From assembly GCF_932294415.1 (NCBI RefSeq), contig NC_065535.1, positions 23,772,782-23,836,781 on the forward strand: 64,000 bases of DNA. The letters are read 5' to 3'. Below the pieces are notes generated by a model. That model was not told the DNA's origin, ran no database searches, and saw nothing but the letters and a program-made list of their open reading frames with translations. The position numbers and the translations under genes were made by a program. This DNA is from Quercus robur (lineage: Eukaryota > Streptophyta > Magnoliopsida > Fagales > Fagaceae). This document shows, in pieces, positions 54,796 through 64,000 of this stretch (position 1 is the stretch's first letter; every line of letters begins with the position of its first letter).

Positions 54796-56308
54796 GAAGT
54801 GCACTTTTCGTCTCTATGTTTTGCCCCGATTCCTATTTTGGTCTCTACATTTTATTTTTACCACATTTAATCCTTATTTAGAAAAATGCCATCCATTTTA
54901 GTCTTTTCCTCAAGTGCCCTAATGGCAAACTCCTAGGTGGCAGATGGAACCATTAAAATAATAATAATAATTTTTATTTTGGCATTAAAAAATTCCATAT
55001 CAGCATCTAAATTAAAATAAAATTAATTTGTCAATTTTAACTAAATAAAAAAAATTAAAAACAAAATTAAAAACCAAAAATCACATGAATTGAGATCTAA
55101 GTGTGTCTTGAACAAGAACAACAAAAACACAAACCGAGATTTAAGAACAAGAAGAACATTTTCCTTTATTTGACATTTTCTCCTTTTTTTTTCTTAGAAA
55201 ACAAACAAAAAATTAAGCATACACAAACCCAAAAAATTAAAATAAACCCAATAAATTAAACCCACCCACCACTTCCACACACATACACACACACACTCTC
55301 TCTCTCTCACTCTCTCCCGTGGTTCAGCTTCTCCCTTTTGCTCTATCTGGTTCATCACTTCAGCCTCTCTTTGAGCTCAATCCCAGCCATAAGAGATGAG
55401 AGGGAAAAAGAGGAGGAATTGAAACTCAAGCGGACACAAGCAAGAAGAAATCATCGGCAGAGAACTTGATGTGAAACCCATAGACCGAGCCCAGAAAGGA
55501 CTCATGCCATTCGTGGCTATCGTGGTCAACGACAAAGGATTGAAGCTTAAGGAGATTCGGCCTAGGTTCCTTGCAATGAAACAGAAGTAGAGATTAGAGG
55601 TGGTGGATTTGGTGGGTTTAGAGGTTTCGAATCGGTGGTTTAAGTTGAGTTTCAAATCGTTGGGTTTCAGATCGGTGGGTCGTTGATCGTTGGGTTTCAG
55701 ATCATTGAGTTTTGTGTTGGTTTAAGTTGATTTTGTGTTGGTTTCTTGGAAAGATAAGAAAATCATACTCTTTCTTTTCTTCTATTTTCTTTGGTGCCCG
55801 AAAATTTGGGTTTTGAGTTTAGTGTTTTTGTGTTTGGGGGCCAAAAATTCTGGGTTTGAGTTTTGTGTTTGATGCTTTGGTGGTGTGGGGGTTTGATTTT
55901 TCGAATTTGTTCATGTTTAATTTTGTGTTGATGTGGATCTGATGCTAATTTTTTGGGTTTTAAATTTTCTAGGTTTGTCTTCTTGTTCAAATGTTTAATT
56001 TCTTGTTCATGTTTAATATGATGTGGATTTGATGTGTTAATTTTGTGTTTTTATTTTTTGGGTTTGTGATTTTTGGTTTTTAATTTTGTGTTCTTAAATC
56101 TGGGTTTGTGGGTTTGTGTTCTTGTTCATGACACACTTAGATCTCAATTCATAAGATTTTTGGTTTTTAATTTTTTAATTTTATTATTATTTTAATAGTT
56201 TTGTCTGCCACTTAGGATTTTACAGTTAGGGCACTGACGGAAATGACTAAAATGGATGACGTTTTTCTAAATAGGGACTAAATGTGGTAAAAATGAGATG
56301 TAGGGACC

Positions 56309-57123
56309 TATAAGGATACTATTTGAGTCCCTAACCCAAAAGATGGATGGACTTAGGTCCGAAAAACCCAAAACAATGAGTTTGTAGTGGGTGGGTTGGA
56401 AAACTTGGCTAAAATGAGCTAGACAACAAGTAAAGTGGGTTCAAATGACAAGAACAAGAAGATAGATTGATTTAAACTAAAGAAAATTATTCTCGGCACA
56501 GTCTGAGGAGATAAGTTCTTGTATATTTCTTATAAGTTTGATTACAAATTTAGTTCCTGATTGCTACAGTGTTTTTCTTTTGATTTCTCGATCTCCTACT
56601 CTCAAAGTCTCTTTTCCATTTTATACTATCTTCCCCTTTCATCTCCACCTTCCACGTGCAGATCAGATTGTAGGTGTTGATCCTTGTCCCATCAGCACTT
56701 TCCTAAAGTCTTTAGATAGTAGCTGTAAGGCTGAAATTTACTGTTTAGGTATCACTTCCTCATCAATGCAGCTAGAGAGTTAGCTACAGAACATTTAATG
56801 CGGTGGTAGCAGCTTTTCCTTGAGATATTTCATGACCTTTCTCTATCCTGTTCCTTCCTGATACTTATCTTCATTCATGGAATGATCCAGAATGTTACTC
56901 TTGACAACAGACCACCCCTTCTGACCTCGGCTTTGCTCAGCCGTTGAAGGATTCTTCCTCGGACCACCCTTCTAGATGACCTTAATCGGATTTCACCTCT
57001 TTACTTACTAACACGGACCCTTATGAAAGTGCTTACTTGTTCTCGAATTGTTTAACGTCCTCGGATTGGGCCCCTGACTCGATATATACATAAATATGCA
57101 CTCCTGGGTCTAATACCCCTACA
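56309..57123 (-). repeat. 3' LTR of the Gypsy element
   Basis: About 815 bp. It begins TATAAGGATAC (the solo LTR at 12152 begins TGTAAGGACA) and ends 'aatacccctaca'. Carries 'ctcggcacagtctgaggag' and 'cctcggattgggcccctg', words shared with the other two LTRs in the window. Confidence 0.85.
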
Positions 57124-57401
57124 ATAACCCCTCGAGATCCTTCTTTTTGGTTCATCGGGAAGAAATGAGGATTTTGATGCCACTGCACGTACCGCTAGCT
57201 CATTATACGTCACTTCTGATTGCGTAGGTGCCTTTTTAATTGCCTAAGGCATGCTCCTAATGCTTCGGCATATGAGACGTGCCTTCATTAAATTTTTACG
57301 GCTTTCTGCTCCCCACGTTCTACGATGCGATGTGGATCCAACAGTTGAGGATTTTGCTAGGAACCGAGCAAGAATTTTCCCGCTTCTAACTCCCTCCTTG
57401 A

Positions 57402-57409
57402 TATAAATA
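57402..57409 (+). promoter_or_regulatory. TATA box for the antisense ORF
   Basis: TATAAATA on the + strand about 260 bp before the ATG at 57669, outside the LTR. It suggests the antisense ORF has its own promoter. Confidence 0.5.
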
Positions 57410-57668
57410 CCACTCAAATCAATCACTCATCTCACTTTAGCATTCATTTTGTTTTAGCGGACATACGCTGAACCTGCAAACTTTCCCAACTCACTCGTGC
57501 CCTTACAAATACCAAAAGCCTGTTCGAGGACATTTTTATTCTTTCTGTAAGTCTTCATAAACCTTTACTCTTTATTTTTCTATACACTCTTCTTTTCTTT
57601 GTATCTTTTCCTCCTTAGCTCTTTTTCCTTCTCTTTATCTTCTTAGTATCTCCAAGTCTCTCTTAGGA

Positions 57669-60191
57669 ATGGGTAGGTTCGCTTATTTGGTAGACTCTGA
57701 GGAGGGAATAAAGAGTTTTAGAGTTCTGTTTAGGATTCCTTCAAGAGCATTCATTAGATATTGTAAGGAAGGAGAATAGCATGAGAAAAGGCAAGAGGGA
57801 GAAGTGGTAATCCCAATGATTGCCTTCATAGAGGGTGGGATGAGAATTCCCATGGGTATTGTAACTAGGGACTATCTTAGGGTTCATAGGTTAGCTCCTA
57901 TCCAGTGTGCCCCAAACATGTTCAGAATTTTAGAGAGTGTAGACGCCTTTAATGAAAGAATGGGCTTAGGGTTGACCCACCATGATATCAATTGGGTTTA
58001 CAACCTCCGCCACTTAAAGGGACAGAGGTATTACCTAAAATCTAAGTACCCTGAGGTTATGCTTATTCAATGCCTCCCCAAATAAAACAAAGGCCTGAAT
58101 AAGGACTTTTTGATCATGTCAGGAGAATGGCATGATGGCCTCCCTTGCCCAACGAGAGAGGGGCAACCAGATGGGGTTTCAGACCTAGGATGGTTATTTT
58201 AAAGTTACCCCTTTTTGCCTTTTCTTTTGCTTGTACTTGTACATGAAATTTCCTTTGATTTGTCTTATTTTTCAATAATGATATTTTTTGTTTTTTTTGT
58301 TTTTTTTTGTTTCTCTTAATGGTTTTGCAGATAGGAACGCGACTATTCCCAACTTCAACCTCGTGAACTAAGCGAGTTTGGATAAGATCCTAAAGGCCGA
58401 GGTGTTTGTCCACACAGATGGCTAACTCAGGGCAACCCACCTGATATTGGACTACATTCCAATATCCAAGAGTTTCCAAGCGCCTAAGTGCTTCAGTAAA
58501 GCTAGGGATCCTCGGCTGTAACGGACCAGTGTTGCTGCTCCAGGCTTTCCAATCACCGGCCCAATTGCAAAAGTCGTTCTCACCACCAACCCTATACCCA
58601 AAGGCATACCAAAGGTAGCCTTGCCACCATAGCAGACAACCGAAGTGGCCACTTCTTCTCACCCTGCCAACACAGAAGAGGAAGAAGTAGTTGAAGTATC
58701 TGACTTCGAGGATGAGTTTGAAGTCAAATCAAGCTTTGTCCCTAGAAACTTCAACTTTTGACCTCAGCCATCCATTCACACCAATACATGGGGATCCAAC
58801 GCAAGCAAAGGTCCACCCTTTAGGAACTACTGGAGTCCCAACTGGGGAGGGACACAACGGGGAAAGTAGCTCAGACTAAGCTTCCCACCCCTCTACCTGC
58901 TCAGCCTCTTCGTCTTGAACCTACCGACCTTAAAAGAAAAAGGGAGCAAAGGGCAAGGAGGTGGTGGAAGTAGGGAAAACCCATCCCTTCCAAGAGAATG
59001 AGGCCCAAAGAGCGGCTAAGCAAGCCAAAGTGGCGCAGAAGGGCTCCAAGCAGAGGGCTGATCCCCAGGTAGCACCTTCGGCCTGGACCCCCACCCTAAT
59101 TCTAGATGGGGCTCCTCTGCCTGCCAGTGCCTCCATTAGGGACTTTCGAGGAGGGACGACTGGCTATTTGGCTGATGCCGTGGAGTAGGCTCTGCTGCTC
59201 CCTGAGGACATGGCCGAGCTCCAGTCCATGAGGAGGCACGAGGTCTTCCTTAGTTTAAAAAGGTACCTTGCTAAGGTATGTCCCTTACTTAGCCTTTTTT
59301 TTTTTTTTAATCTATGTTTCTTTCCTCGGCAAGTTGTTCAAGCCACATTCAAGGTGGAGGAGATAACCAATTACTGCCATCGGCAGATGAAGGAAGAGGA
59401 AGGAAGGCACAACGTCATTGTGGAGGCCTTCAATGTGCCCGAAAAAAGTATTCAGGAGCTCAAGAGTAAGCTGCTTGAGGAGGAGAGGAAAAGAAAAAGT
59501 GTTGCAGATGCCCTGGATAGCGGTGAGAGGCAGGCTGAAGGCCAACGGGTGCTCCTTCGCAATGTCAAGGATCAACTATCCGCCTCCAAAGTACAGATCG
59601 TTGCCCTCAAGAAGAAACCGGAGGAGCCTGAGAAGGCAAGGGAATAAGCGGAAAGGGCTCGGGATCAAGCCAAGCAAGAGGGATATGATGTAGGAGTGGC
59701 GGAGACTAAGGAAGCCCTCAGGGCTGAGGTCTCGGGGGTATGTAGGAACTACTACTCCCAAGTGTGGAATGAAGCTCTCAACCAAGCTGGGGTTGAGGAT
59801 TCATCTGTACTTAGGAAGACAGAGAGTGTATACTACCCCCTGCCATCCGACGTCTGTTCCCTCTTGCTCGAGCCCTGATACAGCCTCCGAGGTGGCAGAA
59901 ATAGGCATGGACAATACAGCCACTGTTCCAACCTCTTTTGACAACCCCTCTGTGGAGGCCGAGTAGCTCGGGGTCACAGAAAAAGAAAAGAACGCAAACC
60001 AGGGAGTGACCACTAATGCCCTGAAGCCCCCAACTGCCACCCAGGACCCCCCTATCGAGAAAGAAGTTCCTAAAAAGACGGAGATTGTCATGGCCACTCT
60101 TCCTTTGCCTGCAAAGGCTGATCCTGCAAGTAAGGGCCCCGAGGCCTCAGAAGTAGCATCCACTCAACCTACCAAAGCCCTTCCAGTGTAG
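57669..60191 (+). pseudogene. Antisense ORF of the Gypsy element ('putative gypsy type transposon' family), decayed
   Basis: Starts MGRFAYLVDSEEGI (57669). The first block (to about 58200) carries VVIPMIAFIEGGMRIPMGI, LAPIQCAPNMFRIL and HHDINWVYNLRHLKGQRYYL, which I link to the plant Transposase_28-type domain. An intron probably covers about 58140-58330 and another about 59278-59335. The last block (59340-59880) is a coiled coil (EERKRKSVADALDSGERQAEGQ). Stops at 57777-57779 (TAG for expected TGG), 58083, 59648 and others break it. Function is not known; the family occurs between integrase and 3' LTR in Tat-like elements. It is not a host gene. Confidence 0.7.
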
Positions 60192-60195
60192 TTCT

Positions 60196-60231
60196 TTTTA
60201 TTTTATTTTATTTTATTTTATTTTATTTTAT
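60196..60231. repeat. (TTTTA)n microsatellite
   Basis: About seven copies of TTTTA just after the end of the antisense ORF. Confidence 0.95.
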
Positions 60232-60639
60232 AAGCTACTATTTTTATTTTCAAAATTTGTAATTAGTGTTACCTCTTTGTATCCAATCAACCTCTTTCCG
60301 AGGCTTTAGTTAATGAAAGTTATGAATATTTTCCTTACTTCTATGATTCTTACACAAGTGTTGATATAGTTTCTATTTTGTTTAACACTTAGCTAATATG
60401 GAAATGAGATACAACTCCATTCATGTATATAAATGGCAAGACACCAATTTATGTTAGACTCCATCTAAGTTTCTTCCCATTGCTAAGTTAAAAGACCTGG
60501 ATACAATAATCAGACCTAAAATAGATCATGGATATACTTTCAAATGCTTTAAGTGATGCTTACAAGCATGCAATTGATCATGTCACTTCAATGAAAATCC
60601 ATATCATTCAGCAGGGCTGATCCCATCAAACACTTAAAT

Positions 60640-61540
60640 AATCAATAGGAAGTGTTATCTTACTCAAGAGGATCTAGATATAATGTAGGTTCTGTTTGAC
60701 ACTTATGTGAATAGCTTGAAATATCAATTAACTCAAGGTATGTGTTTCGAGGATCCAGGCATGACCAAGGTTCTGTTTGTTACTTAAATGGATGTCAGGA
60801 AGTATTAATTTACCAAAGCATGTGGTCTGAGGAGGAGCCAGGCATAACTAAGGTTATGTTTAATGCTTAAATAGATGTCAGGAAATATTAATTTACCCAA
60901 AGCATGTGGTCCGAGGAGCCAGGCATAGTTAAGGTCCTATTTAATACTTAAATAGATAGCATGCATTATTAATTTACCCAAAGCATGTGGTCCGAGGAGC
61001 CATACATAATTAAGGTTTTGTTTAATACTTAAATAGATGTCAGGAAGTATTAATTTACCCAAAACATGTGGTTCAAGGATTCAGGCATAGTTAAGGTTTT
61101 GTTTAATACTTAAATAGATAGCATGAAGTATTAATTTACCCAAAGCATGTGGTCTGAGGAGCCAAGCATAGCTAAAGTTCTGTTTAATACTTAAATAAAT
61201 GTCAGGAAGTATTAATTTACCCAAAGCATGTGATTCGAGGAGCCAGGCATAGCTAAGGTTCTGTTTAATACTTAAATAGATAACATGAAGTATTAATTTA
61301 CCCAAAGCACGTGGTACGAGGAGCCAAGCATAGCTAAGTTTCTGTTTAATACTTAAATAGATAGTATGAAGTATTAATTTACCCAAAGCATGTGGTCTAA
61401 AGGGCCAGACATAGCTAAGGTTTTGTTTAATACTTAAATAGATGTCAGGAGATATCAATTTACACAAGGTAAGTAGCCCGAGGAACCAGACATGACCAAG
61501 TTTCTGTTTGATACTTAAAATAACAATAATTGGAAGCTCA
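60640..61540 (-). repeat. Tandem array, 81-bp unit, in Gypsy 3' region
   Basis: About eleven copies of a unit containing 'aagtattaatttacccaaag', 'catgtggtccgaggagcc' and 'ggcatagctaagg'. Inner copies are most alike and outer ones more diverged. Since 81 is a multiple of three, a 167-codon minus-strand frame (61081-61584) runs through about six units with a 27-residue period (IYLSIKQNLSYAWLL...). It follows the integrase stop directly, the place where Tat-like elements often carry variable tandem repeats. Confidence 0.93.
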
Positions 61541-61583
61541 ACAGATAATGTAATAAATGAGAATGTGACAAGGAAGATTTTCA

Positions 61584-62317
61584 TTAATAATAATACCTTT
61601 TCAGGTTATCTATATTTCAGGGGCGTGATACAACATTTTCATCTAGGTCTTCAAGATGACACGCACCTATTCCAGCCACCGAGGTGATGCGGTATGACCC
61701 TTCCCTGTTGGGCCCTAACTTTCCCTATGCTGGGTTCTTTGCAGTACCTAGAACCTTTCTTAACACCAAGTCTCTAGGCGTTAGTGGCCTTAACTTCACG
61801 TTGGCATCATACCCTTGTTTGGGCTTGTGTTGATAATAGGCCAATTAGACCGTGGCATTTTCTCTTCACTCTTCAATTAAGTCTAGGCTCTTTCCTAACA
61901 GCTCATCATTGTTGCTCAGAGTGAAAGAACTCGTTCTTAGTGTTAGGAATCCAGTCTCTAGAGGAATAACAGTCTCAGCTCCATAAGTCATTGAAAAGGG
62001 GGTCTCCCCAGTGGACCTACGAGGTGTAGTCCGGTATGTCTAAAGGACGTGTGGCAACTCTTCTACCTATTTTCCCTTTGTGTTGTCCAGCCTCTTTTTA
62101 AGCCCACTCACTATGACCTTATTGACAGCTTCAGTCTGTCCATTTCCCTGTGGATATGCCGGTATAAAAAGATCTATTCGTTATGCCCAGGTCACAACAA
62201 TACCTCTTGAAAGCTTTGTTATCAAACTTAAGACCGTTGTCCGAGATGAGGATACGAGGGATTCCAAACCGAGTGACAATATTTTTCCAAACAAATCTCT
62301 TGGCATCTATGTCCCTG
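61584..62317 (-). pseudogene. Gypsy integrase, truncated and decayed
   Basis: Reads KRFVWKNIVTRFGIP, then the catalytic-aspartate motif ISDNGLKFDN, then after a frameshift (near 62165) the conserved AYPQGNGQTEAVNK with the catalytic glutamate. The C-terminal part has RTTPRRSTGETPFSMTYGAE and ends NLKRYYY at 61584. Stops (several TAG for tryptophan or glutamine) interrupt it. The N-terminal zinc domain and everything upstream in Pol are missing because of the deletion that joins it to the LTR near 62318. Confidence 0.85.
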
Positions 62318-62918
62318 ATATTTCTCACAAGTTTGATTAGAAATTTGGTTCCTGATTGCTACAGTGTTTTTCTCTTAATTTCTCGATCTCCTAGTCTCAG
62401 AGTCTCTCTTCCATTTTATACTATCTTCCCCTTTCATCTCCACCTTCCACGTGCAGATCAGATTGTAGGTGTTGATCCTTGTCCCATCAACACCTTCCTA
62501 AAGTCTTTAGGTAGTAGCTGTAAGGTTGAAATTTACTGTTCAGGTATCACTTCCTCATCAATGCGGCTAAAGAGTTAGTTACAGAGCATTTAATGCGGTG
62601 GTAACAGCTTTCCCTTGAGATATTTCATGACCTTTCTCTATCTTGTTCCTTCCTAATACTTATCTTCATTCATGGAATGATCTAGAATGTTACTCTTGAC
62701 GGCAAGCCACCCCCTTTGACCTCGACTTTGCTTAGCTGAGGAGGGATTTTTCATCGAACCACCCTTCCGGATGACCTTAACTGGATTTCACCTCTTTACT
62801 TACTAATACGGACCCTTATGAAAGTGCTTACCTGTTCTCGAATTGTTTAACATCCTTGGATTGGGCCCCTGGCCCAATATATACATAAATATGGGCTCCT
62901 GGGTCTAATACCCTTACA
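62318..62918 (-). repeat. Truncated 5' LTR of the Gypsy element
   Basis: Matches 56521-57123 (about 600 bp), with small differences. The first about 210 bp of the left LTR have no counterpart, having been removed in the deletion. At the junction both parent sequences read 'atattt(c)t', a short shared stretch that may have guided the join. Confidence 0.85.
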
Positions 62919-62965
62919 ATCTAAAATGGGAATCAAGGCAAAACATAGGGACGAAAAGTGTATTT

Positions 62966-63217
62966 CTATTGAAGTAGACTTTTGGTTTTGGGTACCAATG
63001 ACAGAAGAAGAAAGAAAATGCCTAAGAAGGATGATGAAAGAAAACGCAGAAGAATGGAGAAGAAAGATTATCAGCTAAGTTTCAATTTAAGTTTCTATCC
63101 AAAATTTTAAAATTTTCATCAATTTTTGATTGAATTTTTGCATAACTTTGTAAACACACAACTATGATTGAGTTGTCATAAAGGGTTTTTATTTTTTATT
63201 TTTTTATATTCTTTTTC

Positions 63218-63252
<35 letters not shown>

Positions 63253-64000
63253 CCCCAAAGCAACTGATCTGTCTCACTTCTCATCTTCATTCTCTCATGG
63301 TAAAATCTAAATCACACCCACCACCACAAAAATTACATCACTGGCATGATTTTCTCACCAATCTAGGAAGGTTTTAGGGCTAAGGTGAAAATTTGGGAGG
63401 AGAAAGAGTCTTTTACGGGGGGTGGAGCACCAAGAGAGAAGACAATGAGATCAGCGAAAATTTTAAACTGAGGAATCATTAAAAAAATTGACTTCTTACC
63501 TCATCTCTCTCTCACACCTTCATTATCTCACGGCAAAGGAGGGTGTTGTAATGGTAGTGGTTGTGATTTGTGGGTTTGGCTTGTGTTTGTGATTTATGGG
63601 TGTACTATATTTGAAGAGGGAGATGAGATTATTTTGGTTTTGGTTTGTAAACGGCTTATGATAGGGACAAAAGGAAGCAGAAAAGAACTCAAAAGAGTCG
63701 AGTTTCGTTTTGTGTTTTTTTTAGTCAAAATGTTTTTGAGATGGGACAAAAGGAAGCAAAAAAGAAGTCAAAAGTGTCAAGTTTTGTTTTGTGTTTTTTT
63801 TAGTCGAATTGTTTTTTTTTTTTTTAATAATATTGTGGATTAGAATTAAATCAGAATTTTTGTTTTTGTTTTATTTAAATAATGCTGATGTGTAAAAATG
63901 TGGGAGCTCCAAAAAAAGTCAAAGGCTTCGGTTAATGAAATTTAAATTAAAATTCTATTTAAATTAAATTTTTTTACCAAAAAAATTTAAGAAATTTAAA
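62966..64000. other. Non-coding tail of the window
   Basis: No gene is supported. There is a (TC)n run at about 63222-63247. A tandem repeat of about 80 bp occurs twice (63661-63740 and 63741-63822, 'gggacaaaaggaagca(g/a)aaaagaa'). C/T- and GT-rich DNA around 63220-63600 resembles leader regions of the long-TIR elements. Confidence 0.45.

Larger units (their letters stand above)
56309..62922 (-). mobile_element. Tat-like Gypsy element, internally deleted
   Basis: Minus orientation. The right LTR (62918-62318) is cut short and fused to the middle of integrase (62317-61584). After it come a tandem array, an antisense ORF, a purine-rich tract (complement of 57124-57145) and the left, 3' LTR (57123-56309). 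Gag, protease, reverse transcriptase, RNase H and the primer site are missing. Tat-lineage elements are known to carry an extra ORF, sometimes antisense, and variable tandem repeats between integrase and 3' LTR. Flanking GACCT (56305-56309) and AATCT (62918-62922) could be an altered target duplication. Confidence 0.8.
54796..62965. mobile_element. Long inverted-repeat element split by a Gypsy insertion
   Basis: The left arm (54796 to about 55160) reads 'gcacttttcgtctctatgttttgcc', 'gtctctacattt', 'ccatccattttagtc' and 'gagatctaagtgtgtc'. The right arm is its complement in two parts: about 56090-56308, then 62923-62965 (aaaatgggaatcaaggcaaaacatagggacgaaaag). The two parts become adjacent and complete once 56309-62922 is taken out, so the Gypsy element went into the right arm of an existing element of about 1.55 kb. 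The middle (55160-56090) is leader-like and G/T-rich; no protein recognised. Confidence 0.75.

Noticed and set aside
61081..61584. 167-codon minus-strand gene
   Set aside because: Runs through the 81-bp tandem array and owes its open frame to a unit length divisible by three; no start context or family match.

Overview
This is plant nuclear DNA, most likely from a woody eudicot. It has plant-type genes with GT-AG introns and AT-rich intergenic DNA. It holds many nested transposable elements: Copia, Gypsy, LINE, hAT, Harbinger and fold-back types, plus an endogenous pararetrovirus. The Gypsy integrase and the antisense 'putative gypsy type transposon' ORF near 57.7-62.3 kb look like sequences I remember from oak (Quercus/Fagaceae) genomes. 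That assignment is from memory and unverified.

Only two host genes look intact. One is a DYW-type pentatricopeptide-repeat RNA-editing protein, MEF8/MEF8S-like, uninterrupted at 35319-37499 (+). The other is a four-exon caffeic-acid-type O-methyltransferase at 49501-51662 (+), whose splice sites all join in frame to give 366 residues. A third host gene, an AMT2-type ammonium transporter at 8306-4145 (-), is a clear pseudogene. A 5'-truncated LINE sits in its 3' coding part, a 4-bp tandem duplication at the exon 2 donor shifts the frame, and a TGA interrupts the C-terminal part. Its start and upstream flank were duplicated to 1076-2275. Each copy later gained a different hAT-type MITE, and the other copy keeps the empty site.

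Layout: 1-2300, LTR-like and hAT fragments plus duplicated AMT 5' flank. 4.1-9.3 kb, AMT pseudogene with its LINE and flank. 9.5-13.5 kb, MITEs and a Harbinger-like element carrying a nested hAT MITE and a nested solo LTR. 14939-19967 (-), a young full-length Copia element with 5-bp target duplication, PBS, PPT and LTRs that differ by one base, its single ORF broken by one TGA. 20.8-25.2 kb, two rearranged pieces of an endogenous caulimovirid-like pararetrovirus in opposite orientation, forming a large inverted repeat. 25.3-26.6 kb, a long-TIR element. 26.6-35.1 kb, a PIF/Harbinger transposon with an intact Myb/SANT-like ORF1, a DDE transposase broken by one missing base, and two striking minisatellites. 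35.3-37.5 kb, the PPR gene. 41-45.3 kb, a decayed Myb/SANT transposon and a LINE tail with target duplication. 48.2-51.7 kb, a MITE and the methyltransferase. 51.9-54.2 kb, a hAT MITE and a nearly perfect 401-bp palindrome. 54.8-63 kb, a long inverted-repeat element split by an internally deleted Tat-like Gypsy element that has an antisense ORF and an 81-bp tandem array.

The genes do not form a pathway; the region is best read as a record of nested insertions around a few host genes. Boundaries and similarities were judged by eye, without searches.
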